64,000 nt of DNA from Anaerolinea thermophila UNI-1 (GTDB taxonomy: Bacteria > Chloroflexota > Anaerolineae > Anaerolineales > Anaerolineaceae), in the NCBI RefSeq assembly GCF_000199675.1, contig NC_014960.1, positions 2,108,001-2,172,000 of the forward strand, read 5' to 3'. The notes below the pieces were generated by a model, which was not told the DNA's origin, ran no database searches, and was given only the letters and a program-made list of their open reading frames with translations. Shown here piece after piece: positions 52,871 to 60,918 of the stretch (positions are counted from its first letter, which is position 1; each line of letters begins with the position of its first letter). Position numbers and translations under genes: made by a program.

Positions 52871-53154
52871 GACGCTCTTTGGAACGCTATACCATACCCT
52901 GCACACAATGCCAGGCAGGACAAATGCACCAGCATTTCATCACCTACTTTACCTGGTTGGGCGATGAATTAATTACTGTGCCGGATTTTCCTGCATGGAT
53001 TTGCGATGTGTGCGGGCATCGTGAGTATGACCCGGCGGCACTCAACCAGTTAAGCCTGATTCTCAGTCCCAATGCAGGGCGGCCGGTTTCTCGCTCGCGC
53101 GGCATTCCTCAGCGAAAAACAGATAAAAAAGGACAACGTCCAAGCCGCCCCTAG
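52867..53154 (+). CDS. YgiT-type zinc finger protein
   Basis: A 95-residue protein with CTQC near residue 12 and CDVC near residue 46, making the YgiT/MqsA-type zinc finger, then a short basic C-terminus in place of a helix-turn-helix. YgiT zinc fingers are usually antitoxin halves, but no toxin gene is adjacent. Translationally coupled to deoC (ATGA). An IS1-like element follows directly, which may have displaced a former neighbour. Confidence 0.74.
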   Translation: MRRSLERYTIPCTQCQAGQMHQHFITYFTWLGDELITVPDFPAWICDVCGHREYDPAALNQLSLILSPNAGRPVSRSRGIPQRKTDKKGQRPSRP

Positions 53155-53167
53155 TTGAACACTTTTG

Positions 53168-53994
53168 AAGTGCCCATCCGAATGGGGAGTGGATAAAATT
53201 CTGGATTAGAATAGAGATATGCCAACCTGTCCAAAATGCCAACAAACAGAACGACAGAATAAAGCCGGGAGAACCGAGTCAGGCGCTCAGCGCTACAAGT
53301 GTATGCGCTGTGGGCACAAATACACACCTGAACCGAAACCGCGCGGATACCCGGAAGAGATGCGCAAGCAAGCCTTGCAGATGTATGTAGATGGGATGAA
53401 CTTGCGACGGATCGCCCGTCATTTGGGGGTTCATCACCGCACCGTGTCGTTGTGGATCCAAGCCTACGCCGCACGAATTTCTGAAGTGCCCCTGCCTGAA
53501 GAGGTTAAGGAAGTGGAAATGGACGAACTGTTCACCTTTATCGGGCATAAAAAAACCGGATCTACATCATCACCCTTGTAGATCGGCACACGCGCTGTTA
53601 TTTAGCCTGGAAAGTGGTCTGGGAACGCACAGACAGCGCCATCCAAGAGATGGTAGATGAGGCTCCCAAAGCAAAACAATACTTCAGTGATGCCTTTGAC
53701 GCCTATAACCGGCTATGGTACCATGGCGGGCGATACGCAGTCTCGGAAGGGAAGAGAGAAACCTACTCTGTGGAAGGGGATAATGCGGAACTACGTCACT
53801 ACCTGGCTCGTTTAGCACGCTCCTCCCGCTGTTTCTCACGCTGTCGGTTTGCCTTAGAATGCGCCTTGCGTTTATTTGCGTATTGCTTCAATTCTCGCCA
53901 ATTATATAGACAACGTTATCCAGCATATCCTGCTCATGTCATGGAGTTCATTCCCCCAGTATTTTAGCCACTCCCTCCGAATGGATGGGCACTT
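53168..53994 (+). mobile_element. IS1-like insertion sequence
   Basis: Imperfect terminal inverted repeats of about 25 bases: AAGTGCCCATCC at 53168-53179 and its complement at 53983-53994, with GGAGTGG/CCACTCC further in. The inner part encodes a two-frame transposase. No direct repeat was recognised in the flanks, so the target duplication is lost or I misplaced an end. Confidence 0.82.
53219..53967 (+). CDS. IS1-like transposase, two frames joined by a predicted -1 frameshift
   Basis: The first frame (53219-53581) has a zinc-ribbon CPKCQQTERQNKAG...CMRCGHKYT and a helix-turn-helix, then MDELFTFIGHKK, the first catalytic Asp. At CATAAAAAAACC (A7, about 53549-53555) a -1 slip gives KKNRIYIITLVDRHTRCYLAW and continues in frame to 53967, with SDAFDAYNRLW and the SVEGDNAELRHYLARLARSS region as the remaining acidic residues. 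IS1 itself uses an A6C slip, so this is probably programmed. The slip is inferred, not proved. Confidence 0.85.
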
Positions 53995-54067
53995 TTTTAT
54001 AGAAAATTGCATTAAAATAAACTTCAGTCTGGGTATCCCAGAGAATTCTTTTTTCGTTGAGGAATCC

Positions 54068-54835
54068 ATGCGCAAGAAATTCGTAGCCGGTAACTGGAAA
54101 ATGAATAAAACAGCCGAAGAAGCGCGTCTTCTGCTAAACGAATTGATCCCTGCTCTGGAACCTTTTTCTCATGTAGAGCGCGCTGTTTGCCCTCCCTTCC
54201 CGTACCTGATGATGGTCCGCCACATGTTAGAGGGAACAAATATCGGGATGGGAGCACAGAACATGCACTGGGAAGCCTCCGGTGCCTTCACTGGAGAAGT
54301 CTCTCCCAAAATGGTTGCCGAGTTCTGCCAATATGTCATTCTGGGACACTCCGAACGCCGTACGTATTTTGGCGAAACTGATGAGACTGTGAATCGGAAG
54401 GTCAAGTCGGCACTTTCCACCGGATTAACGCCCATTGTATGTGTGGGAGAAACTCTTGCAGAAAATGAGGCAGGAAAAACTGCCGAGGTGGTTTGGCGTC
54501 AAATTACCGAAGGGTTGAAAGATCTCTTGCCGGAAGAAGGGCTGAAACTGGTCATTGCCTACGAACCGGTTTGGGCAATTGGGACAGGGCGAGCCGCAAC
54601 AGCAGAAGTTGCTCAGTCAGTACACGCGAACGTCGTTCGTCCGGCTTTGGCTCATCTGTTCGGGCAAGAAGTAGCCGGGCAGATTCGCATTCAATACGGC
54701 GGGTCGGTGACCGCCAAGAACGCTCCCGAGTTATTCGCCATGCCCGATATTGATGGCGCTCTGGTAGGCGGTGCCAGTCTGAAAGCCGGCGAATTTGCGG
54801 CAATTGTTCAGGCTGCAGCAGAAGCCAAGGCATAA
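54068..54835 (+). CDS. tpiA: Triosephosphate isomerase
   Basis: A 255-residue TIM barrel that interconverts dihydroxyacetone phosphate and glyceraldehyde 3-phosphate. The catalytic Lys11 in GNWKMNK, the His in GHSERR, the Glu in AYEPVWAIGTG and the phosphate-binding QYGGSV and GALVGGASL are intact. The ATG at 54068 has TTGAGGAATCC upstream; longer starts within the IS1-like element were rejected. The IS1-like element ends 74 bases before, so its promoter region may have been changed by that insertion. Confidence 0.97.
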   Translation: MRKKFVAGNWKMNKTAEEARLLLNELIPALEPFSHVERAVCPPFPYLMMVRHMLEGTNIGMGAQNMHWEASGAFTGEVSPKMVAEFCQYVILGHSERRTYFGETDETVNRKVKSALSTGLTPIVCVGETLAENEAGKTAEVVWRQITEGLKDLLPEEGLKLVIAYEPVWAIGTGRAATAEVAQSVHANVVRPALAHLFGQEVAGQIRIQYGGSVTAKNAPELFAMPDIDGALVGGASLKAGEFAAIVQAAAEAKA

Positions 54836-54855
54836 AGAGCCATTTTCTTCAGGGA

Positions 54856-55617
54856 ATGGATGGGTTTTCTTTTTGGGGCGGTCTGGTATGGTTGTTTGGC
54901 CTGACCGTCCCTTTACTTTATCTCCAGCGCCAGTTGCATCGTGAGATCCAACTGACCTTCTTTTTGATCACCCGCCACCCAACAGTGACCATGGGCATTT
55001 TTGCCTTGTTATTTCTTCCGGGGGTGCTTGTACATGAGGTGAGCCATCTGCTTATGGCATGGATTTTGCGGGTGCCTACCGGGAGACTATCCCTTTTGCC
55101 TCGATTTTTACCCAACGGCAAAGTCCAACTGGGAGCAGTGGAGACTGCCCCGGCAGACATTTTTCGGGACGCCCTAATTGGCGCAGCCCCTTTGATAACC
55201 GGAGGCGCTCTTGTTGCCTATTTGGGTGCCAGTCGGCTTGGATTGCTCCCGCTTTTTGAGGCAATCCGCTCCCACAACAACGATTTGTTCTGGTCCCTTC
55301 TGAAGCATCTTCCTGAATTACCGGATTTCTGGTTGTGGTTTTACCTGACTTTCACCATCAGCACCACCATGTTTCCTTCAGAAGCAGACCGGCGAACTTG
55401 GCTTCCTGTACTGGGCATCGGAGCAAGTTTAGGGATGCTGGCATGGCTTTCAGGAGCCGGAGGATGGCTCTCGGGGACATTTGCCCCTCTGCTCGCACAG
55501 GTCATTCAGGTTGGAATTAGCATTTCTGCCATCAGCCTCGTTCTGCATCTGGCATTGTGGTTCCCTTTTCGCCTTTTACGAGCGGTTTTTCAGGGAAAAG
55601 CCAGAATTACTGGATAA
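54856..55617 (+). CDS. Membrane protein with HEVSH zinc-peptidase-like motif
   Basis: A 253-residue membrane protein with about five hydrophobic helices. LVHEVSHLLMAW in the second or third helix resembles the HExxH motif of membrane metalloproteases of the M50 type, and TISTTMFPSEADRR may supply a third ligand Asp, but the M50 NPDG motif is absent. Peptidase activity is therefore uncertain. It lies 20 bp after tpiA. The 3' end overlaps the convergent phosphatase-like gene by 11 bp. Confidence 0.72.
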   Translation: MDGFSFWGGLVWLFGLTVPLLYLQRQLHREIQLTFFLITRHPTVTMGIFALLFLPGVLVHEVSHLLMAWILRVPTGRLSLLPRFLPNGKVQLGAVETAPADIFRDALIGAAPLITGGALVAYLGASRLGLLPLFEAIRSHNNDLFWSLLKHLPELPDFWLWFYLTFTISTTMFPSEADRRTWLPVLGIGASLGMLAWLSGAGGWLSGTFAPLLAQVIQVGISISAISLVLHLALWFPFRLLRAVFQGKARITG

Positions 55618-57880
55618 TGGCAAAAAACAACTCGTTTCCAAAAGCAAGCACCAGCCGACGATTCGGGGTAACCACAAAGGCTGTGGGGGATTCCTTTGGG
55701 AAGGTTACCTGAGGAGGCTCTACATTTCGAAATTGCTGTTGGAAATTCAACTTGCGCTGACTGAATTGATACACTGCATTTTCACTGGCATCCAGAATGT
55801 AAATAAATGGCTCAGGTAACTGTGTAGCCTGCATGCGAACAAATTGCACTTCCTCGAAACGCTCCACTTCGCCAGACCTGCCGGGGCGGTTATCCCCGTA
55901 TTCTGCTACATGATTACACTCCACTTCAAACCCGGAATGTGAGCAAATGGACATTCGCCCATCCTGATGAAGCAAATAGAGATGTTCCACATCGGCAACC
56001 AGATCGACAACCTCATTCAATGGAGGTGTGTCGTTACCAAAATACAGACTTGGATCGTCATCGGGACTGAACCCGGTTGTCGGGGAAGCACGATACACAT
56101 ACACCATGTTGGACATGGGATCAAGCACATACAGGGTCCGGTTGTTCATGGTGATGTGCTGAATTTTGCCCCATCCCATGCCCGGCGCCCTTAAGACCAT
56201 TAAGTCCATTGTGGAAGCCCCCGGAGAACAGAACACCAGATTACCAGCGGAATCAATTCCCATGACCGTAGCATTTGAATTTGCCAGTTGTGGAGCAGGA
56301 GCAATATCCACCAGGGGGTTAATAATCCTGCCGCCCGCCATACCAGGTCCGCACACAAAATTCAAATCCAATTCGTAGTCATTTCCAGAGCGAATGAGCC
56401 GAAATACCCGGCCACTGGTCTGATCAAGCGCATAAACGTCATTCAGATAGGCAACCATCCGGCTGATGTGAACTTCTGGAGGCAAACCATCCCTAAGCGC
56501 GGGGCGGAAGGTCAGGCGTTTCACACCATTCAACTGATCCAACCCGTTCTGAGCGGTGGTGAAAACATTGCGCCCCTCTTCTGAATTTTTGAACGTGCCC
56601 GATTTTTCCCACCATTCAAGGGATTCCAGATATTTCTGGCGCTTCAAAGCCGGATCCGACTCGCTCTCTGCCTGAGCAACAAACTGTCGGGCAGTCGCCA
56701 GATAGGCACGATTCTGCTCATTTTTCCCCCGCTCCAGATAGACTGTGGCGCCTACGACTGCCATGAGAAGGGGGACCAGCAAGGCAATTGCCAGCATGAC
56801 TCCCGGCGAAAGGTTGATTTCCACACCAGCGGGATGAGGCAAGACCCGCTGCCCAAATTTTCTCAATACCTGACGAACTGTTCCCCAACCTTTTTCCAGA
56901 CGGTGTAAAAATGCCGCGAAAGCCTTGAGCACCGGTTGCCAATCCATGGCAAACGTGCTCTGTTTTTGTTTCCCGGGCTTCACCGGGCGAGCAGACGTCC
57001 CAGGCTTTTCTTCCGCCCCTTTTTCAAGATTGTTTTTTTCCGGAACCCTGCTTTCTTCACTTTCCTTCTGTTCAAGACGCGGGGAATGCCCGGAAACTCC
57101 TTCCCAGCGTTTTCCACTCAGCGAAATGGCTTGGGGAACTATGACTGGTTCCGTACTCAGCGACGTTTCCCGTTCAGGCGCTTTGGTCTCCAAGTCCGGT
57201 TTCACGGGTGTCTGTCGCACCACTGAAGGAAGATGCCAGTGAATTTCCCCTTTTCCAGACGTAAAACGCACCAGCCCACAGGAAAAGTCCACCAGGTCGC
57301 CCTGCAAACGCTGACGAATACCTTCCTCCCCAAGCGCATGGATGCCCATCAGAGCCTCAGGTTGCCAGTACGGCTCAGGTGCCAGGATGAGAAGGTCTTT
57401 CTCACGAATTTCCTCACGGAAGAAACGCAAAGAAGGAATTTTGGCTTGCCCCAGGGGACGTCCCGCAGCATCGTACCAGTGCTGGACGCCTTCTTTCCGC
57501 ACCAGAAAAGCCTGAGCCGTTCCACTCACCACGAAATACAGGCTGCTCCCGCGCACCACCATTGCCAGCAAACTTCCGGTTTGCTGAGCAGAGGGCAGAG
57601 ATTGTTTCAAATTTCTCGACAGCAGGAAATCATTCAATCGTTCTACCAGAGACCTTAAGGCCGAGGTCACCGTGCCTTCATAACGGTAATACCCCGCACT
57701 CAACCGCTCCAGAAGTTCTCGCTGTTGATGAGCAGGAAGCGGAATGGTAGAGAACAAACCCAAACGTTCGTTTGCGCGCAAACGAACAGGCTTGACCGGC
57801 ATAGTGGCATAGAAATTAGGCAATTCCGCCTGCCAGATACCAGCAGATTGGTTCAAAGGGAGAAAATGCAGGTCAAACAA
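55607..57880 (-). CDS. PPM phosphatase-like/membrane/beta-propeller protein
   Basis: A 757-residue protein with three parts. Residues 1-225 resemble a PP2C/PPM-like fold (TGSLLAMVVRGSSLYFVVSG, EKDLLILAPEPYWQ), but the acidic metal motifs are not obvious, so it may be inactive. A Pro/Lys-rich linker (about 230-320) leads to a transmembrane helix near 365-388, and an extracytoplasmic C-terminal part (about 440-757) contains propeller-type repeats such as MGIDSAGNLVFCSPG, LYVLDPMSNMVYVYR and IYILDASENAVYQF. It may couple a cytoplasmic signal to an external sensor. Family not recognised with certainty. Confidence 0.7.
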   Translation of the reverse strand: MFDLHFLPLNQSAGIWQAELPNFYATMPVKPVRLRANERLGLFSTIPLPAHQQRELLERLSAGYYRYEGTVTSALRSLVERLNDFLLSRNLKQSLPSAQQTGSLLAMVVRGSSLYFVVSGTAQAFLVRKEGVQHWYDAAGRPLGQAKIPSLRFFREEIREKDLLILAPEPYWQPEALMGIHALGEEGIRQRLQGDLVDFSCGLVRFTSGKGEIHWHLPSVVRQTPVKPDLETKAPERETSLSTEPVIVPQAISLSGKRWEGVSGHSPRLEQKESEESRVPEKNNLEKGAEEKPGTSARPVKPGKQKQSTFAMDWQPVLKAFAAFLHRLEKGWGTVRQVLRKFGQRVLPHPAGVEINLSPGVMLAIALLVPLLMAVVGATVYLERGKNEQNRAYLATARQFVAQAESESDPALKRQKYLESLEWWEKSGTFKNSEEGRNVFTTAQNGLDQLNGVKRLTFRPALRDGLPPEVHISRMVAYLNDVYALDQTSGRVFRLIRSGNDYELDLNFVCGPGMAGGRIINPLVDIAPAPQLANSNATVMGIDSAGNLVFCSPGASTMDLMVLRAPGMGWGKIQHITMNNRTLYVLDPMSNMVYVYRASPTTGFSPDDDPSLYFGNDTPPLNEVVDLVADVEHLYLLHQDGRMSICSHSGFEVECNHVAEYGDNRPGRSGEVERFEEVQFVRMQATQLPEPFIYILDASENAVYQFSQRKLNFQQQFRNVEPPQVTFPKESPTAFVVTPNRRLVLAFGNELFFAIIQ

Positions 57881-57932
57881 GGCTCACCTTCCGTGAGGAT
57901 GATTATACATAAGATTGTCTGGATTTTGTTAC

Positions 57933-57960
57933 AAAACTGTGACATTCAAATTACAGTTTT
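57933..57960. promoter_or_regulatory. Inverted repeat upstream of the Tad operon
   Basis: AAAACTGT (57933-57940) and ACAGTTTT (57953-57960), perfect 8-base arms 12 apart, 10 bases before the -35 box of the plus-strand operon and between it and a TATAAT (57903-57908, minus strand). A regulator site is likely. Confidence 0.55.
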
Positions 57961-57970
57961 CAAGATTCTA

Positions 57971-57999
57971 TTGACAGCCTTCTCGCCGTCCTTTATGTT
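57971..57999 (+). promoter_or_regulatory. Promoter of the Tad-type operon
   Basis: TTGACA (57971-57976), 17-bp spacer, TATGTT (57994-57999), about 50 bases before the ATG at 58050. Confidence 0.7.
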
Positions 58000-58049
58000 A
58001 AAAGTGTGTGAGAATCTATCTCTTTGAAAAACAGTGCAAGGAACTTGCC

Positions 58050-58931
58050 ATGTTAAATCCAGACAGTAAAAAAACACCTTCTCCCTCCAAACGCCGGGGA
58101 CAGTCCTTCGTTGAATTGGCTTTGATCCTTCCCATTCTGCTGGTCATGTTGTTAGGGCTGGTGGAAGTGGCTATCTTTGTGGGACGCTATCTGGATGTGC
58201 TGGACTTAACCCGCGAAGCCGCACGCTTTGCATCGGTGAAAGACCCGTTTTTTATTGACATGCCCGGATATTGGGACTGTTCTGGCAATCAATTCTTCTT
58301 CTACTTTCACACGGCCTGTATCTTCTCTCCCCCCAGCGATCAGGAAACTGAAGGCGGTATATGCTGGGACCGCCGATTTGACCATGATAATGATCCGAGC
58401 ACTGAGATTCATGACCCGTTTTGTAATGGGCTGAACCCATTCATTACCCTGGACTTGACTACCGATGATGTAGTTATCAGTGTTTACACTGTGGATGGAA
58501 ATAACACAGTCAGCCGATCTCACCCGGGGTCCAACCCGGATCCCCGTTTTGCAGGGGATTCTGTTCTGGATGAAAATGGCAACATTACGTATTTTTGGGC
58601 TCTGTCCAATCACGACTGGGACACCGCCCACAATAACAACTGGCAAAAAGACTGCCAGGGCAATGTGGTGAGGCAACGTCCGCATTACACCACTGCCAGC
58701 GTCCAGCAAATCATTAACTCCAGCAGCGTGTTGAACGCACAAGGTACACCGGTGCCGGCACCGGGGACTAAGGGATATGTGGCTGTGGAACTGTTTTACT
58801 GCTACAAACAGGCGCTGAACGTGCCGCTGTTCAACGTCATTGTTCCCAATCCGGTGATGATTCACGCCTATACCATCATGCCCTTGCCGGCAGCACAACC
58901 CACACCAACGCCTATCCCTTCCAATCCGTGA
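58050..58931 (+). CDS. TadE-like pseudopilin family protein
   Basis: A 293-residue protein. A basic start RRGQSFVELALILPILL and one hydrophobic helix are the TadE signature, with Glu at position 5 of the processed pilin-like helix. The rest is exported and rich in Asp and Asn, then a Pro/Thr C-terminus (AAQPTPTPIPS). TadE and TadF are minor pseudopilins of Flp pili in Tad systems. The ATG at 58050 has AAGGAA upstream; an in-frame start at 58008 is possible. First gene of the operon; the core tadA-C genes are not in the window. Confidence 0.82.
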   Translation: MLNPDSKKTPSPSKRRGQSFVELALILPILLVMLLGLVEVAIFVGRYLDVLDLTREAARFASVKDPFFIDMPGYWDCSGNQFFFYFHTACIFSPPSDQETEGGICWDRRFDHDNDPSTEIHDPFCNGLNPFITLDLTTDDVVISVYTVDGNNTVSRSHPGSNPDPRFAGDSVLDENGNITYFWALSNHDWDTAHNNNWQKDCQGNVVRQRPHYTTASVQQIINSSSVLNAQGTPVPAPGTKGYVAVELFYCYKQALNVPLFNVIVPNPVMIHAYTIMPLPAAQPTPTPIPSNP

Positions 58932-58941
58932 GGAGGTTTAC

Positions 58942-60900
58942 ATGGCTCAACGACAACACGGTCAGGTTTTAGTTATCTTCGCCGTTGCACTGGTAGCATT
59001 ATTGCTGTTTGTAGGATTGGCAGTGGACTCCGGCGTGCTGTACGTCACCTACGGGCAGTTAAAACGCGCTTCGGATGCCGCGGCAGTGGCTGCTGCAAAC
59101 AACTTCAAACGCGGACAGACTGAACTGGAAATGAAAGCCGCAGCCATGGAGATTTACCGCCTTCACAACGTGGATACTTCGACCCTGGACTTAAACGTGC
59201 AAATTTGCGACGATGACGGCGACGGCTTCACCGACGGCACCTACAAATCGGGGAGCGACGTGCTTTTTGACGCGGGTTTACTGGATAGCGACGAACAAAA
59301 AGTAGCCAATTTCTTTGAAAAAATCTGCCCGCGCACCGATCCAACGGTTAGCGCGGGACAACAAACCGCCTCCCCGCGCAAACTGGTGTATGTTTCTGCT
59401 ACCCAGCGAGCAAATTTCTACTTCCTCTCTTTACTGGGAATTACCCACGCCAACCTGCGCACCTATTCTGTCGGTGAAGCCGCTTCGGTGGATCTGGTGA
59501 TCGTGATTGACACTTCCGAATCCATGGCATCAGAGTGTCAGAGTTATGATGCCAGCGGCGTATGTGCCTTTTTCAAATCTCCCGGGTACAACAATACTAC
59601 TCTCGACGATTACGACCCTTACGCTCCGGGAAATTGCAACACCATTCCAACCACTTACGCGGGCATTACCGTGCAGAACTCCTGCTACCCGCTGGTGCAG
59701 GCAGAAGTTTCTGCCATTTCCCTGGTACGCACCCTGTACGAAGGCTACGACAACGTGGGGCTGGTGACCTATGACTCGGTTGCCGTGGACCGCATGGGCG
59801 GCCTGGTTAATATGATTAACCGCGTGGCAATTGAAAATGCCATTGCCAGTGTCAAGGTGCACGACGATGCCCCCTATGGTAGGCTCTGGCCTACCTGGAG
59901 AGTGCCCGGGCGTTTCAACCCCATCAACCCGGAAGACCGGGATGGTGATGGACTGGATGTTGACACTCCAGCAAGAGTGGGTTACACCTGTTTGCTGGAT
60001 GCCGACCGCTGGGATGAATCGATCGACCCCTACGGCTGGGGTGGCGTGCCCTGCGACGATGACAATCTTTTCGATGCTTTCAACTGGGTAGATGAGAATA
60101 CCGATGGCGATAACAATCCGGACTCCAATCCAGAATTTTCCATTGCCGACCACAATTTTGCCAGCAACTGGCTGGCATCCCGCGATCCGGATGGCGCTGG
60201 CCCGCTTACTGCAACTCTATCGGTAACCTCAACCTGCAACGGCTGTGGTATCCGAACAGCCTCCAACCTGTTGCGCCAATTTGGACGCCCGGGTTCGGTG
60301 TGGGTGATGGTCTATCTGACTGACGGTGTTGCCAACATGAGCGATACCCCCAGAACCGACAACAGCATTCCCTCCGGATACCCCAACGGCTTCTGCCAGG
60401 GCTCGCTCAACCCGGGCAACCCCGGTTTCTGGCCTCCTCTCTGTGTGGATCGCAACATTTCGCCGCGCTACTGCATTGATACCAATTCCAACACCTGTCC
60501 GCCAGGGTCAATCCACGTCAATATTCCCGATCCGCGATACTCGGCCGCCGATTACGCCCGCGACATGGCAGATGCCGCCGCCCTGACTGTTAACCAGAGC
60601 AGTAATCCTTTGGACTCGCGTTACAATCCCACTGAACCTATCGGTAATGATATTGCCATCTATACCATTGGGTTAGGTGCGGTAACTCCGGATAATCCTC
60701 CTGCATGGCTGGATACCGGCGAAAAAATTCTGCGCTACATGGCGGCAGTCGGCGATGACGGGGACCGGGTCACCGATCCGTGCGCAAGTGTGGGGCCAAA
60801 GCGTTCCTGCGGCAACTACTACTATGCTCCCAGCGGGGATGCGCTGCGCGCCATCTTTGACGACATCGCCAGCCGTATTTACACGAGAATTTCTCACTAA
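58942..60900 (+). CDS. TadG-like protein with von Willebrand factor A domain
   Basis: A 652-residue protein. It begins QRQHGQVLVIFAVALVALLL followed by DSGVLYVTYGQLKRASDAAA, the TadE/TadG-type processed helix, then a VWA domain with the MIDAS start VIDTSESMAS (about residue 190) and VMVYLTDGVANM near 455. Two acidic stretches with DGDG and DRDGDG may bind calcium. It would be anchored in the membrane with the VWA part outside, a likely adhesin. GGAGG precedes the ATG; co-transcribed with the TadE-like gene. Confidence 0.86.
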   Translation: MAQRQHGQVLVIFAVALVALLLFVGLAVDSGVLYVTYGQLKRASDAAAVAAANNFKRGQTELEMKAAAMEIYRLHNVDTSTLDLNVQICDDDGDGFTDGTYKSGSDVLFDAGLLDSDEQKVANFFEKICPRTDPTVSAGQQTASPRKLVYVSATQRANFYFLSLLGITHANLRTYSVGEAASVDLVIVIDTSESMASECQSYDASGVCAFFKSPGYNNTTLDDYDPYAPGNCNTIPTTYAGITVQNSCYPLVQAEVSAISLVRTLYEGYDNVGLVTYDSVAVDRMGGLVNMINRVAIENAIASVKVHDDAPYGRLWPTWRVPGRFNPINPEDRDGDGLDVDTPARVGYTCLLDADRWDESIDPYGWGGVPCDDDNLFDAFNWVDENTDGDNNPDSNPEFSIADHNFASNWLASRDPDGAGPLTATLSVTSTCNGCGIRTASNLLRQFGRPGSVWVMVYLTDGVANMSDTPRTDNSIPSGYPNGFCQGSLNPGNPGFWPPLCVDRNISPRYCIDTNSNTCPPGSIHVNIPDPRYSAADYARDMADAAALTVNQSSNPLDSRYNPTEPIGNDIAIYTIGLGAVTPDNPPAWLDTGEKILRYMAAVGDDGDRVTDPCASVGPKRSCGNYYYAPSGDALRAIFDDIASRIYTRISH

Positions 60901-60918
60901 AAGAAGGTGAGGTGGGTT

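Noticed and set aside
53155..54010. Target-site duplication for the IS1-like element
   Set aside because: The 8-10 bases outside the two inverted repeats do not match, so I do not report one.
53876..54067. Longer tpiA start inside the IS1-like element
   Set aside because: Triosephosphate isomerases begin at the MRKKFVAGNWK region; the extension reads through the element's terminal repeat.
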